Assembly: GCA_900547315.1 (NCBI GenBank)
Contig: URGI01000088.1
Span: 1-6,744, forward strand
DNA: 6,744 nucleotides
Source of the DNA: an uncultured Eubacteriales bacterium
GTDB lineage: Bacteria > Bacillota > Clostridia > Oscillospirales > Oscillospiraceae
Direction: 5' to 3'
The position numbers and the translations under genes were made by a program. How positions within the stretch are numbered: the stretch's first letter is position 1; each line of letters begins with the position of its first letter. The notes beneath the pieces are model-generated. The model had not been told where the DNA came from. It did not search any database and worked only from the letters and a program-made list of their open reading frames with translations. This document shows positions 1-5,670 of this stretch, one piece after another.

Positions 1-143
1 ACTTCTTCCATAGCGGCGATAGCGCTCTGCTCGGAATTGATCTTGCTGCGGATAGTGGTGTCCGCTACCATCTTGCCGTTCTCGTCGAGTATAACTGCCT
101 TTGTGTAGGTGGAGCCTACGTCGCAGCCGCCAAAGTATTTCAT
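1..143 (-). CDS. ATPase activator of 2-hydroxyacyl-CoA dehydratase/reductase (BcrA/BadF/HgdC family), partial
   Basis: Only the first 47 codons are in the window; the gene continues past the left edge. The N-terminus carries the ASKHA-fold phosphate-1 signature CDVGSTYTKAVILD (residues 7-20), close to the DVGSTTTKAV motif of HgdC/BcrA/BadF activators. Members of this family are homodimeric [4Fe-4S] ATPases that use ATP hydrolysis to push one low-potential electron into the partner dehydratase or reductase. The ATG at 143 has a GGAGG (152-156) eight bases upstream. It lies 120 bp downstream of the long dehydratase subunit on the same strand, the usual partner, which supports the assignment. 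The Fe-S cysteines and the full length (about 260 aa for short activators, much longer for multidomain ones) are outside the window, so short and long forms cannot be told apart. Confidence 0.85.
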   Translation of the reverse strand, partial: MKYFGGCDVGSTYTKAVILDENGKMVADTTIRSKINSEQSAIAAMEE

Positions 144-193
144 TATGTATGCCTCCAAATATAATTTTCTTTATAAGATTGAATTATTTCCGA

Positions 194-218
194 GGCTTCC
201 GGGGCTTGCCCGGAAGCC
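194..218 (-). other. Perfect GC-rich hairpin between dehydratase and activator genes
   Basis: A 10-bp perfect inverted repeat, GGCTTCCGGG / CCCGGAAGCC, with a 5-nt loop lies 45 bp downstream of the stop of the 597-aa subunit and about 50 bp before the activator start. On the transcribed (minus) strand it is followed by TCGGAAATAATTC, not a T-run, so it is not a classic terminator. It may be a partial terminator or an mRNA 3'-end stabiliser that lowers activator expression relative to the dehydratase. The structure is seen directly; the role is inferred. Confidence 0.6.
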
Positions 219-263
219 CTTTAAGTTACGGGAATTGCTGAAATCACGCTGTGCGCGCTGCGA

Positions 264-2057
264 TCACATGCAGACCTCGTCCTCGAACTCGACCAGAGAC
301 GGATCGACAGGCTCCGCCTTCATGACGGTGCGCATGTACTCGTTGACCTTGTCGCGCATGGTGCGGCGGGAGACGGTACGCGGGTCCATAAGATCGTGCT
401 CGACCCAGATGAGGTCGTAGCCGCGCTCGCGGCCCTGATCGTCCAGCACGCCCTGAACGGTAGCCATGTTCTTGCAGGCGACGTTCTGGTACATGATGAT
501 GAGCTTCGCGTTCCAGTCCTCGCACTGCTTCCACAGCTCGTCGACGACGTTCTGGTAACCGCCGTTGGTGTGACGGCGCATAACCATACGCTCGTACAGG
601 CGGGCGAGGTCGCGGAGGGCTTCTTCCTTATCCTCGGTCTCAAGAGGCTTGGTGAAGTTCAGAGACTCCATCTCGACCAGGACGTTGACGCCCCAGCAGT
701 TTGCAAGCCAGTTGGAGAAGTTTGCATAGTAGTGAGCAGGGCAGGACCAGACGATAGCACGGTACTTCATCTTGCCGGGCCAAGGCTCTTCCTTGTTCTC
801 GTAGGCCTTCATCAGGATGTTGTTGACCTTCTCGAAGGTCTTGATGACACGAGGATCCGCGCCGCCGTCCATCTCGTAGTTCCACTTGCGGAACAGCTCG
901 TAGCAGGGGCCGAGAAGCTGCGGGTATGCAGACTTGTTGACTTCCCACTTCTGAAGCTCGTAAGCAGTCTCCTGATTGAAGCGCTTAATCATGGTGAAGT
1001 ATGCATCCCAGTTCCACTTTGCGCCGGTGCGCTCCTCGATGAACTTTATGCAGGCTCTGATATCCTCGGCGCCCATCTGAACGGTCTCCTCATCCAAGTA
1101 GCGGACGGGGAAGCAAAGATGGAATATGGGGACGTTCGGGAAGCGGCGGGAGTAGTAGGAGGATGCCATGGTGGAGCCGTCGCAGGGCATGGAGGAGGAG
1201 AGGAAGCAGGAGCCCATGTGCGGCAGAGCGTCGATAACCAGTGCGCCGCACTCGGAGGAGGGAACGGGGCAGGTGTCGGAGGGCAGACCGTAGGACTCAA
1301 CCGCATCGATGTAGGGAACGCAGGTGAGCTGGTCTATCTCGGAGACGAGGAACACGCCGAGAAGCTGATGGGGGAAGCCGTACAGGTCGGGGAAGCCGCC
1401 CATGATCTGACCCATGGTCATCTCGTCGAACAGAACGGTGCGCTGGTTGAGAGCGCCGCTGTTACCGTTCTTCTCGTCGGCCTTGGCGGAGAGAACGAGG
1501 TTCTCTGCGACGTAGCGGAATATATCATAGATGAGCAGATGGCTCATGCGCAGGTTGGAGCCGCGCAGACCCATGATGTTCTTATCCATGAAGCCGTGGC
1601 AGCAGAAGTAGGAGATCATCCAGCGGTAGTACAGTGCGCCGTTGAGCGCGGGAATGAGGTCCTTGGAGAAGGTCATAAGGAGCATGCCCCACATACGAGC
1701 CCACTCATAGAAGTCATATGCGGTGTCCTTGATGCCGCGCCACTCACGGCGGACGGTGGCCATGGCGCCCTTGCGGTAGAGGCGGCCGAGGCTCTTCTCA
1801 CCGTTGAGGATGCGATCCTTCTTGCCGGCGGCGTCGAGAGCCATGAAATCCTTGTACTCGCCCTTGGCACGCTCGAAGTCGGCCTTAATATCATTTACAC
1901 GATCCTGACCAAACTGCTTCCAGTCGGTAGCCTTGAGGAGATCCCAGGCAATGCCGCCGACCTCTTTGAGGTTCTCCCACTGCTTCGCCCAGTCGATCTC
2001 ATCTTTGCATTTCCAGAATTCCGGATTCGGATACTGTATCTTTTCCTTCTTTGCCAT
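264..2057 (-). CDS. 2-hydroxyacyl-CoA dehydratase/benzoyl-CoA reductase family large subunit (long form, 597 aa)
   Basis: This is a divergent member of the HgdA/HgdB-BcrB/BcrC family, whose heterodimers carry [4Fe-4S] clusters and perform radical dehydration of 2-hydroxyacyl-CoA or ring reduction. Typical subunits are about 370-480 aa; this one is 597 aa. Roughly the first 235 residues are an extension, basic and rich in Trp and Tyr, with few cysteines (17, 152, 153). A cysteine-rich core follows: Cys246, Cys263, Cys270, Cys284 and Cys292 (in SMPCDGS, resembling the family's SCD motif). Further along are Cys439 and Cys454, then Cys528 in NVACKNM, where family members have KxCD. The C-terminal stretch near residues 552-578 (EHDLMDP...RRTMRDKVNEYM) sits where others have the GQLRTRxxAF motif. 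The ATG overlaps the upstream TAA by one base (TAATG) and has GAGGAGGG just upstream, indicating translational coupling to the smaller subunit and 1:1 production. Substrate is unknown. Family assignment is fairly secure; cluster-ligand assignment is inference. Confidence 0.85.
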   Translation of the reverse strand: MAKKEKIQYPNPEFWKCKDEIDWAKQWENLKEVGGIAWDLLKATDWKQFGQDRVNDIKADFERAKGEYKDFMALDAAGKKDRILNGEKSLGRLYRKGAMATVRREWRGIKDTAYDFYEWARMWGMLLMTFSKDLIPALNGALYYRWMISYFCCHGFMDKNIMGLRGSNLRMSHLLIYDIFRYVAENLVLSAKADEKNGNSGALNQRTVLFDEMTMGQIMGGFPDLYGFPHQLLGVFLVSEIDQLTCVPYIDAVESYGLPSDTCPVPSSECGALVIDALPHMGSCFLSSSMPCDGSTMASSYYSRRFPNVPIFHLCFPVRYLDEETVQMGAEDIRACIKFIEERTGAKWNWDAYFTMIKRFNQETAYELQKWEVNKSAYPQLLGPCYELFRKWNYEMDGGADPRVIKTFEKVNNILMKAYENKEEPWPGKMKYRAIVWSCPAHYYANFSNWLANCWGVNVLVEMESLNFTKPLETEDKEEALRDLARLYERMVMRRHTNGGYQNVVDELWKQCEDWNAKLIIMYQNVACKNMATVQGVLDDQGRERGYDLIWVEHDLMDPRTVSRRTMRDKVNEYMRTVMKAEPVDPSLVEFEDEVCM

Positions 2058-3253
2058 TATGCTTTGCCCTCCTCTTTGTGGATACGCTTAATCTCAAGGG
2101 ATTCAACGAAGGCCTGAACACGGGTGCGGAGCTGACCGGAGTTACCGTTGTTGTACAGTCTGTCGATGGACAGGACGGGCCAGCCGTACTCGTCGTGCAT
2201 GATGTGGGAAACCAGAGCGCGCTCGAAGCCCCAGTAGTCGCAGTACTTCATCTGCTCGTAGATGATGCCTTCGGCGTTGTACTCCTTTGCGAGGCGGTCA
2301 GCGGTCTCACGACGCTGATGCACCTTCTCGTCGGATATGTAGCGTGCGCACTCGGAGTGCTCCATTACGTGCAGACAGATCTGGCGCAGAGCGTCCTCGT
2401 CGTCCTTGAGCTCGATGACCTCGCGGCCGGGAGTGGAGCCGAAGCAGTAACGGTCGGACACGACCAGAGCGCCGCAGCCCTCGATGAGCTTAGTGAGCTG
2501 AGGATCGTCGATCTCGGAGCCGACTATCGCAACGCGGGCACGGAACGGAGACTTCTCGTCGGGCTTGCGCTTCTTCAGCTCCTTCAGGGTCTCACGCAGG
2601 TAAGGCAGGATGAGAGCCTTCGGACAGGTGTAGGAAACGAGGTTGATGACATGGAACTCATAGCCGGTGATGACGGGGTTCTCTGCCTTGCGCATCTCTG
2701 CCATCTCGGAGATGATGGAGCAGACCTCGTTGTGCTCTGCGACTGCCTGACGGATGGCGGCATCGGAGGTGTCCACGCCGTAGACCTCGGTCAGCTTGTC
2801 GAGCACATGGATACGCATCTGCTTGACGTAGGAGTCGAGAGTGTAGTCGGTGATTTTGTAGGGGATGTCGCAGTGGGTCACGAAGAAGTTGGGCTTCTCG
2901 TTGACCTTCAGGATCTCAAAGTGCTCCATTGCACGGTTCATCATGGAGCAGGCGTCAACGCCTATCATCGCGTCGAGGAACTGGTAGCCGCCCTCGATGC
3001 CGCGCTCGACGAGCGCGCGTGCGAACTCGCAGGTGTAGTTGGACATGTAGTAGGTTGCGATGTCGATGGAGCCGGTGTGCGGCGCGCGCAGACGCACCGA
3101 GAAGCAGTTGCCTACGTTGAGCAGCGCCTCGGGAACATGGTAGCAGGTATAGCCGAGGGCGAGGTTGCCTTCCGCCTGTGCCTTCTGCACCAGCTCGTTG
3201 TTGGCGTTCTCAAGCAGACTTTCAAAGTAGATCAGATGCTTAAGATCTTTCAA
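2057..3253 (-). CDS. 2-hydroxyacyl-CoA dehydratase/benzoyl-CoA reductase family subunit (HgdB/BcrC/BadD-like, 398 aa)
   Basis: Length and motifs match the standard D-type subunit of activator-dependent dehydratases and reductases. YTCYHVPEA (Cys36) matches the family's N-terminal xCxxxPEE motif. SNYTC (Cys75) and GVDACSMMNR (Cys102, the SCDAMRR-like site) follow. GSEIDDPQLTKLIEGCGA and SDRYCFGS (about 245-273) match the G-x-x-x-DDPELxxLIE region, MKYCDYWGFE (Cys338) matches KxCDP, and GNSGQLRTRVQAFVE (370-384) matches the C-terminal signature. Three or more of these cysteines would ligate a [4Fe-4S] cluster that receives the electron from the activator. The start is TTG: an in-frame TAA lies two codons upstream, and AGAGGT is placed correctly for it. 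It is translationally coupled to the longer subunit, with which it probably forms a heterodimer. A homodimeric double-cubane protein (DCCP) is an alternative for its family branch, but two adjacent paralogues favour a heterodimer. Confidence 0.9.
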   Translation of the reverse strand: MKDLKHLIYFESLLENANNELVQKAQAEGNLALGYTCYHVPEALLNVGNCFSVRLRAPHTGSIDIATYYMSNYTCEFARALVERGIEGGYQFLDAMIGVDACSMMNRAMEHFEILKVNEKPNFFVTHCDIPYKITDYTLDSYVKQMRIHVLDKLTEVYGVDTSDAAIRQAVAEHNEVCSIISEMAEMRKAENPVITGYEFHVINLVSYTCPKALILPYLRETLKELKKRKPDEKSPFRARVAIVGSEIDDPQLTKLIEGCGALVVSDRYCFGSTPGREVIELKDDEDALRQICLHVMEHSECARYISDEKVHQRRETADRLAKEYNAEGIIYEQMKYCDYWGFERALVSHIMHDEYGWPVLSIDRLYNNGNSGQLRTRVQAFVESLEIKRIHKEEGKA

Positions 3254-3266
3254 ATGTTACACCTCT
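3251..3266 (-). promoter_or_regulatory. Ribosome binding site that fixes a TTG start
   Basis: On the minus strand AGAGGT (3266-3261) stands eight bases, counted from GAGG, before TTG (3253-3251). A TAA at 3259-3257 is in frame just upstream, so no ATG or GTG start can lie further 5'. TTG is therefore the likely initiator of the 398-aa subunit, which may make its initiation rate lower than that of the ATG-started neighbours. Confidence 0.75.
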
Positions 3267-3331
3267 TCTTTAAGTTTTCTATTTTATGGAGCAGCGGGAT
3301 TATGCCCCATTGAATACCGTTTTGCGGGATC

Positions 3332-4096
3332 TCAGAGTATCCCGATCTTGGTCAGAGCCTCTTTCGCGCCCGCGAGCATCGCGGAATCCGCCGGAAGCTC
3401 CATAACGCTCTTGCCCTTGATGTCGTTTGCGGCAAAGGTCTTGTCCGCGGGGATAAACGAGAGAATATCCACGCCCGGAACCTTTATCAGATCCGCAAGT
3501 TCGGGGTTGGTGACGCGGTTGACGATGACGCCTATCTTGTCATAGGCGATAAGCTCGTCCGCCACGTTCTTGATGGTGCTGACGACTTGGGCGCCCTTCT
3601 TGCTCTGGTCGGTAATGAGCAGCAGATGAGTCACCTTTTCCATCACGCGGCGCTGGATCTGCTCGATCCCCGCCTCACCATCGATTACAACGTAGTCAAA
3701 GCTGTTTGCCAGAAGTCCGATAACTTCCTTCAGGTAGGAGTTGACCTTGCAGTAGCAGCCGGAGCTCTCCGGACGGCCTATCGCAAGGAACACGAAGCCC
3801 GGCATCTCAACCAGCGCGTCAAAAATTCTAAACCGCGCCTCGCTGAGAAGCTCCAGCGCTTCTCTTGTCTCTCCGTTTTCAACGCTGTCAACGATGCTCA
3901 TACGGATATCGTCCAGCGTCAGCTTCACATCCACGCCAAGAGCAACGGACAGACCGACGGCAGGATCGGCGTCGATCGCGAGTATCTTCTTGTCGGGATA
4001 CTTCTCAACAAGCAGTCTCACTATGGACGCGCAGATAGAAGTCTTGCCTACTCCGCCCTTGCCTGCTACCGTGATTATCTTGGCTTTATTTTCCAT
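3332..4096 (-). CDS. CooC-like (MinD/SIMIBI family) ATPase, likely metallocluster maturation factor
   Basis: This 254-aa protein has a deviant Walker A box GKGGVGKT (12-19, signature Lys13), IDADPA (41-46), the Walker B/switch region VVIDGEAGIEQ (136-146) and an NRV nucleotide-recognition motif (193-195). GRPESSGCYCKVN (107-119) contains a CxC pair (Cys114/Cys116). The GCxC motif is a hallmark of CooC proteins, dimeric ATPases that bind a metal at the dimer interface and support nickel insertion into CO dehydrogenase. The start at 4096 is chosen because GGGAGGG lies just upstream; an in-frame ATG at 4129 would place that ribosome site inside the coding region. It is the first gene of the operon, 78 bp before the dehydratase subunit. 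There is no CO dehydrogenase in the window, so a role in building or loading the dehydratase clusters is inferred from context only. Nickel specificity should not be assumed. Confidence 0.88.
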   Translation of the reverse strand: MENKAKIITVAGKGGVGKTSICASIVRLLVEKYPDKKILAIDADPAVGLSVALGVDVKLTLDDIRMSIVDSVENGETREALELLSEARFRIFDALVEMPGFVFLAIGRPESSGCYCKVNSYLKEVIGLLANSFDYVVIDGEAGIEQIQRRVMEKVTHLLLITDQSKKGAQVVSTIKNVADELIAYDKIGVIVNRVTNPELADLIKVPGVDILSFIPADKTFAANDIKGKSVMELPADSAMLAGAKEALTKIGIL

Positions 4097-4154
4097 ATAC
4101 GTCCCTCCCTGTTCTGGAAATGAGCGCATCTATCTCCCATGCACTATCGTTAGT

Positions 4155-4183
4155 ATTTTAGCACATTGCCCGGCCGGATGCAA
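4155..4183 (-). promoter_or_regulatory. Sigma-A type promoter of the CooC-like/dehydratase operon
   Basis: On the minus strand a TTGCAT -35 (4183-4178), a 17-bp spacer and TAAAAT -10 (4160-4155) are present, with TG one base before the -10 (extended -10). Transcription would begin near 4148, giving a leader of about 50 nt before the ATG at 4096. The -35 matches consensus only partly and the -10 matches 5 of 6 bases. The layout is the same as that of the lipoprotein promoter in this window. Confidence 0.7.
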
Positions 4184-4195
4184 GGAAAACCCGAT

Positions 4196-4214
4196 AATTT
4201 CAGGCAAATTTCAG
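4196..4214 (-). promoter_or_regulatory. Phased direct repeat upstream of the operon promoter, possible activator site
   Basis: The 8-base sequence CTGAAATT occurs twice on the minus strand (4214-4207 and 4203-4196), separated by TGC. The period is 11 bp, so both copies face the same side of the helix. The downstream copy ends 12 bp before the -35 box. Such direct repeats are typical of sites for OmpR/PhoB-type response regulators, but no regulator gene is in the window. The repeat is seen directly; regulatory function is inference, and an A/T-rich chance repeat is possible. Confidence 0.35.
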
Positions 4215-4315
4215 TTTTTACACAAACTTCGCGGAAACTTTTTTCATGCGGTACGGATATATTTATACACTTATTTGCGAGTGCCGAAATTTTTTTGAAG
4301 TAATTGCTTTTCGGC

Positions 4316-4795
4316 TCATCGGTTAAGGATATATACTCCCAGATTAAGGTAACCGGCGAATGTCACCCACGCCAGATAGGGCAGCATAAGCCAGCCCGCG
4401 GGCTTCGATATGAAGCGGAACAGCAGCGCCGTGCCGGCGATTGCGGCCCACAGCAGCACGAGCCAGATGAAGGCCGCAAGGTAGAGCTTGAGGTTGAAGA
4501 AGATGAGCGTCCAGCAGAAGTTCATAAACAGCTGCACCGCGTAAAACGTGAGCGCGCGCTCGATGCGGCCGGGGTATTTTTCGGAGCAGTACACGAGATA
4601 GGCCGCGATGCCCATGAGGATGTACAGCAGCGTCCACGCGGCCGGGAACGCCCACGCAGGCGGCGCGAGAGGAGGTTTGTTCAGCGCCTCGAAATCCTTA
4701 AAGCTGCCGTTTGCAATCAGCGCCGCCGCTCCGCCGACGGCCAGCGGTATCAATATTGATACGATGAGCTTTTTCCATTCCGGTCTTTTTGCCAT
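4316..4795 (-). CDS. tspO: TspO/MBR family tryptophan-rich membrane protein
   Basis: This 159-aa protein has the family's full length and about five membrane segments (near 8-28, 47-68, 82-102, 105-125 and 133-155). Family signatures are visible: NKPPLAPPAWAFPAAWTLLY (39-58), VQLFMNFCWTLIFF (87-100, with Asn92 and Trp95), and PYLAWVTFAGYLN (139-151). TspO proteins bind porphyrins, heme intermediates and cholesterol-like ligands in the membrane. In bacteria they are linked to tetrapyrrole handling and stress signalling; the physiological role in anaerobes is unclear. The ATG at 4795 is preceded by AAGGAG (4808-4803). The gene stands alone: the dehydratase operon downstream has its own promoter, and an intergenic repeat region lies upstream. 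No tetrapyrrole genes are adjacent. Confidence 0.92.
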   Translation of the reverse strand: MAKRPEWKKLIVSILIPLAVGGAAALIANGSFKDFEALNKPPLAPPAWAFPAAWTLLYILMGIAAYLVYCSEKYPGRIERALTFYAVQLFMNFCWTLIFFNLKLYLAAFIWLVLLWAAIAGTALLFRFISKPAGWLMLPYLAWVTFAGYLNLGVYILNR

Positions 4796-4844
4796 AGCTT
4801 TTCTCCTTACCTGTTTTGTGTTATGTTCTACTCATATAATATAC

Positions 4845-4877
4845 AACGCCGCGGTGAAAAAAATTCACCGCGGCGTT
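4845..4877. other. Perfect 14-bp palindromic hairpin upstream of tspO
   Basis: AACGCCGCGGTGAA (4845-4858) and its exact reverse complement (4864-4877) flank an AAAAA loop. It lies 50 bp upstream of the tspO start. On the plus strand the stem ends in TTTC, a poor U-tract. On the minus strand the T-run is in the loop, and the arm is followed by TATATT/TATTAT, a possible tspO -10 region. It could be a terminator left from a lost neighbour, or an operator or leader structure for tspO. No gene on either strand obviously ends here. Confidence 0.6.
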
Positions 4878-4927
4878 TCAGATCCTTGCTGTGAAGTGCA
4901 GCTGAATAACGGCTGTAATCTGTACGC

Positions 4928-5159
4928 TACTCTCTCTTTTTCCTATTGGCACTTTCTGTGCCCTGGCGACCCCTCAGTCGGCCTTACGGCCGCCAGCTCC
5001 CCTAATAGGGGCGCCAAGAGAGTGCAGAGGAACCACCGCGCCAGTCCTAAACCTTTGCCGCGAAGCGCTGCCCCTTTTAGGGGAAGTCCCCAGTGCGCAC
5101 ACTGGGGAAAGGGGTCTCCAGAGCAGCGATACGAGCAGAATGGAAAAGAAAGTGTGCAC
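4928..5159. repeat. Interspersed intergenic repeat, inverted dimer (MITE/REP-like)
   Basis: CTGGCGACCCC (4963-4973) and GGGGTCTCCAG (5111-5121) form inverted ends with one mismatch. The similarity continues inward: each arm has CCCCTNTTAGGGG (about 5000 and 5071) and a second small hairpin. It also continues outward through a CT-rich tract (about 4930-4945, and 5140-5155 on the other strand). The two arms, each about 90 nt, are thus diverged copies of one unit in inverted order around a core of about 50 nt. The second small hairpin in the right arm is a perfect stem, TCCCCAGTG/CACTGGGGA, with loop CGCA (5087-5108). I recognise the 'GACTGAGGGG' and 'CCCCTxxTAGGGG' wording as common between genes of gut Firmicutes, from memory and not from a search. 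Outer limits are approximate. No transposase is present. Confidence 0.65.
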
Positions 5160-5170
5160 GATAACTCACG

Positions 5171-5199
5171 CCCGTAGGGGACGGCCCCTGTGCCGTCCC
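5171..5199. repeat. Short hairpin repeat element (GGGACGGC type)
   Basis: GGGACGGC (5178-5185) and GCCGTCCC (5192-5199) form a perfect 8-bp stem with loop CCCTGT, inside CCCGTAGGGG...GTCCC. A partial copy of the right side (CACCGTCCC, 5237-5245) occurs about 45 bp on. This wording resembles short intergenic repeats scattered in Clostridia genomes; that identity comes from memory and needs a genome self-search. It sits between two other repeat types. Confidence 0.5.
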
Positions 5200-5254
5200 A
5201 AAAATGCAGCGACGTGCTTCCGGTGATAAATCGGCGCACCGTCCCAAGTCAACC

Positions 5255-5377
5255 TGTCATTGCGAGGAGCGAAGCGACGTGGCAAAACGTTCTCCTTTAC
5301 TCCACGCGGAAATATACTGCCGTCTATAAAAGAAACGGATTCCCACGACCAGTGTGAGCACTGGTCTCGGAATGACA
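5255..5377. repeat. MITE-like element with TGTCATTGCGAG inverted ends
   Basis: TGTCATTGCGAG (5255-5266) and CTCGGAATGACA (5366-5377) are inverted terminal repeats matching at 11 of 12 bases and enclosing 123 bp. The left arm continues GAGCGAAGCGACGTGGCAA. The right arm has GGATTCCCACG, which partly mirrors GACGTGGCAA. A perfect inner hairpin GACCAGTG/CACTGGTC with loop TGAG occupies 5347-5366. The wording TGTCATTGCGAGGAGCGAAG is a well-known dispersed intergenic repeat in many bacteria. It has no coding capacity; open frames across it are not credible genes. Confidence 0.7.
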
Positions 5378-5598
5378 GAAGGTTTCTTTATATTGCCCTT
5401 TCTTTTTTCAACTTCCACTCCCTGCACCATGGTAACTCCTTCTGCGCAAAACGCAATTTTCCGTGCAGAATCGGTGCAATACAGGCAAAAACCGTCGAAA
5501 TTGTCATGTGTGGCAAAACTGTTTTGAATTACAGAGTTTTTATCGCCACCTTTCTTGAATACGCGCTTGACAATTGTGAGATATTGGACGCGGAGTGA
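5378..5598. other. A/T-rich intergenic stretch without a gene
   Basis: About 220 bp separate the last repeat element from the lipoprotein promoter. There is no open frame with a ribosome site and recognisable protein. A short CAAAAC/GTTTTG inverted repeat lies near 5514-5526. A TTGACA occurs at 5567-5572 without a -10 at proper spacing. I see no RNA gene here. Confidence 0.5.
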
Positions 5599-5627
5599 TT
5601 GACAACACCCACGCCCTCTGATAAAAT
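5599..5627 (+). promoter_or_regulatory. Near-consensus sigma-A promoter of the lipoprotein gene
   Basis: A perfect TTGACA -35 (5599-5604), a 17-bp spacer and TAAAAT -10 (5622-5627, 5 of 6 matches) are present, with TG at 5619-5620 making an extended -10. Transcription would start near 5634, giving a leader of about 37 nt before the ATG at 5671. This predicts strong constitutive expression unless repressed. Confidence 0.85.
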
Positions 5628-5670
5628 CAGCTTAATCACCGCACGACAACAAGAACAGAAAGGAAAAGAT

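Noticed and set aside
396..2117. Very long open frame on the plus strand (573 codons) opposite the 597-aa subunit
   Set aside because: It is antisense to a gene with clear family motifs, lacks recognisable domains and has low-complexity Val/Leu/Gly-rich content. It arises from codon bias in the true gene.
2051..3313. Long plus-strand open frame opposite the 398-aa subunit
   Set aside because: Same reason: the minus-strand product has conserved dehydratase motifs throughout, and the plus frame has no ribosome site or recognisable family.
3332..4096. Carbon monoxide metabolism inferred from the CooC-like protein
   Set aside because: No CO dehydrogenase or acetyl-CoA synthase gene is in the window; the neighbours are dehydratase-type, so the name indicates family only.
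4097..4129. Earlier ATG at 4129 for the CooC-like ATPase
   Set aside because: The 11 extra residues would be encoded by the segment holding the strong GGGAGGG ribosome site. The ATG at 4096 is placed correctly after it and gives the usual CooC N-terminus.
4283..4315. GCCGAAA/TTTCGGC inverted repeat just after the tspO stop as a terminator
   Set aside because: The stem has only 7 bp with a 19-nt loop, and the T-run or A-run lies in the loop rather than after the stem; too weak to call.
4943..5239. Open frames on both strands over the inverted-dimer repeat
   Set aside because: They lie within palindromic repeat sequence, and the encoded peptides merely reflect the two inverted arms.
4928..5377. 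CRISPR array in the repeat-rich gap
   Set aside because: The repeats are inverted, of three different kinds and not regularly spaced; there are no repeated direct units with unique spacers.
5567..5595. A second promoter starting with TTGACA at 5567
   Set aside because: No -10-like hexamer occurs at 16-18 bp; the only A/T-rich match is about 10 bp away.
5260..5598. Open frame of 112 codons across the third repeat element
   Set aside because: It starts inside a dispersed repeat, has no ribosome site and no recognisable protein content.
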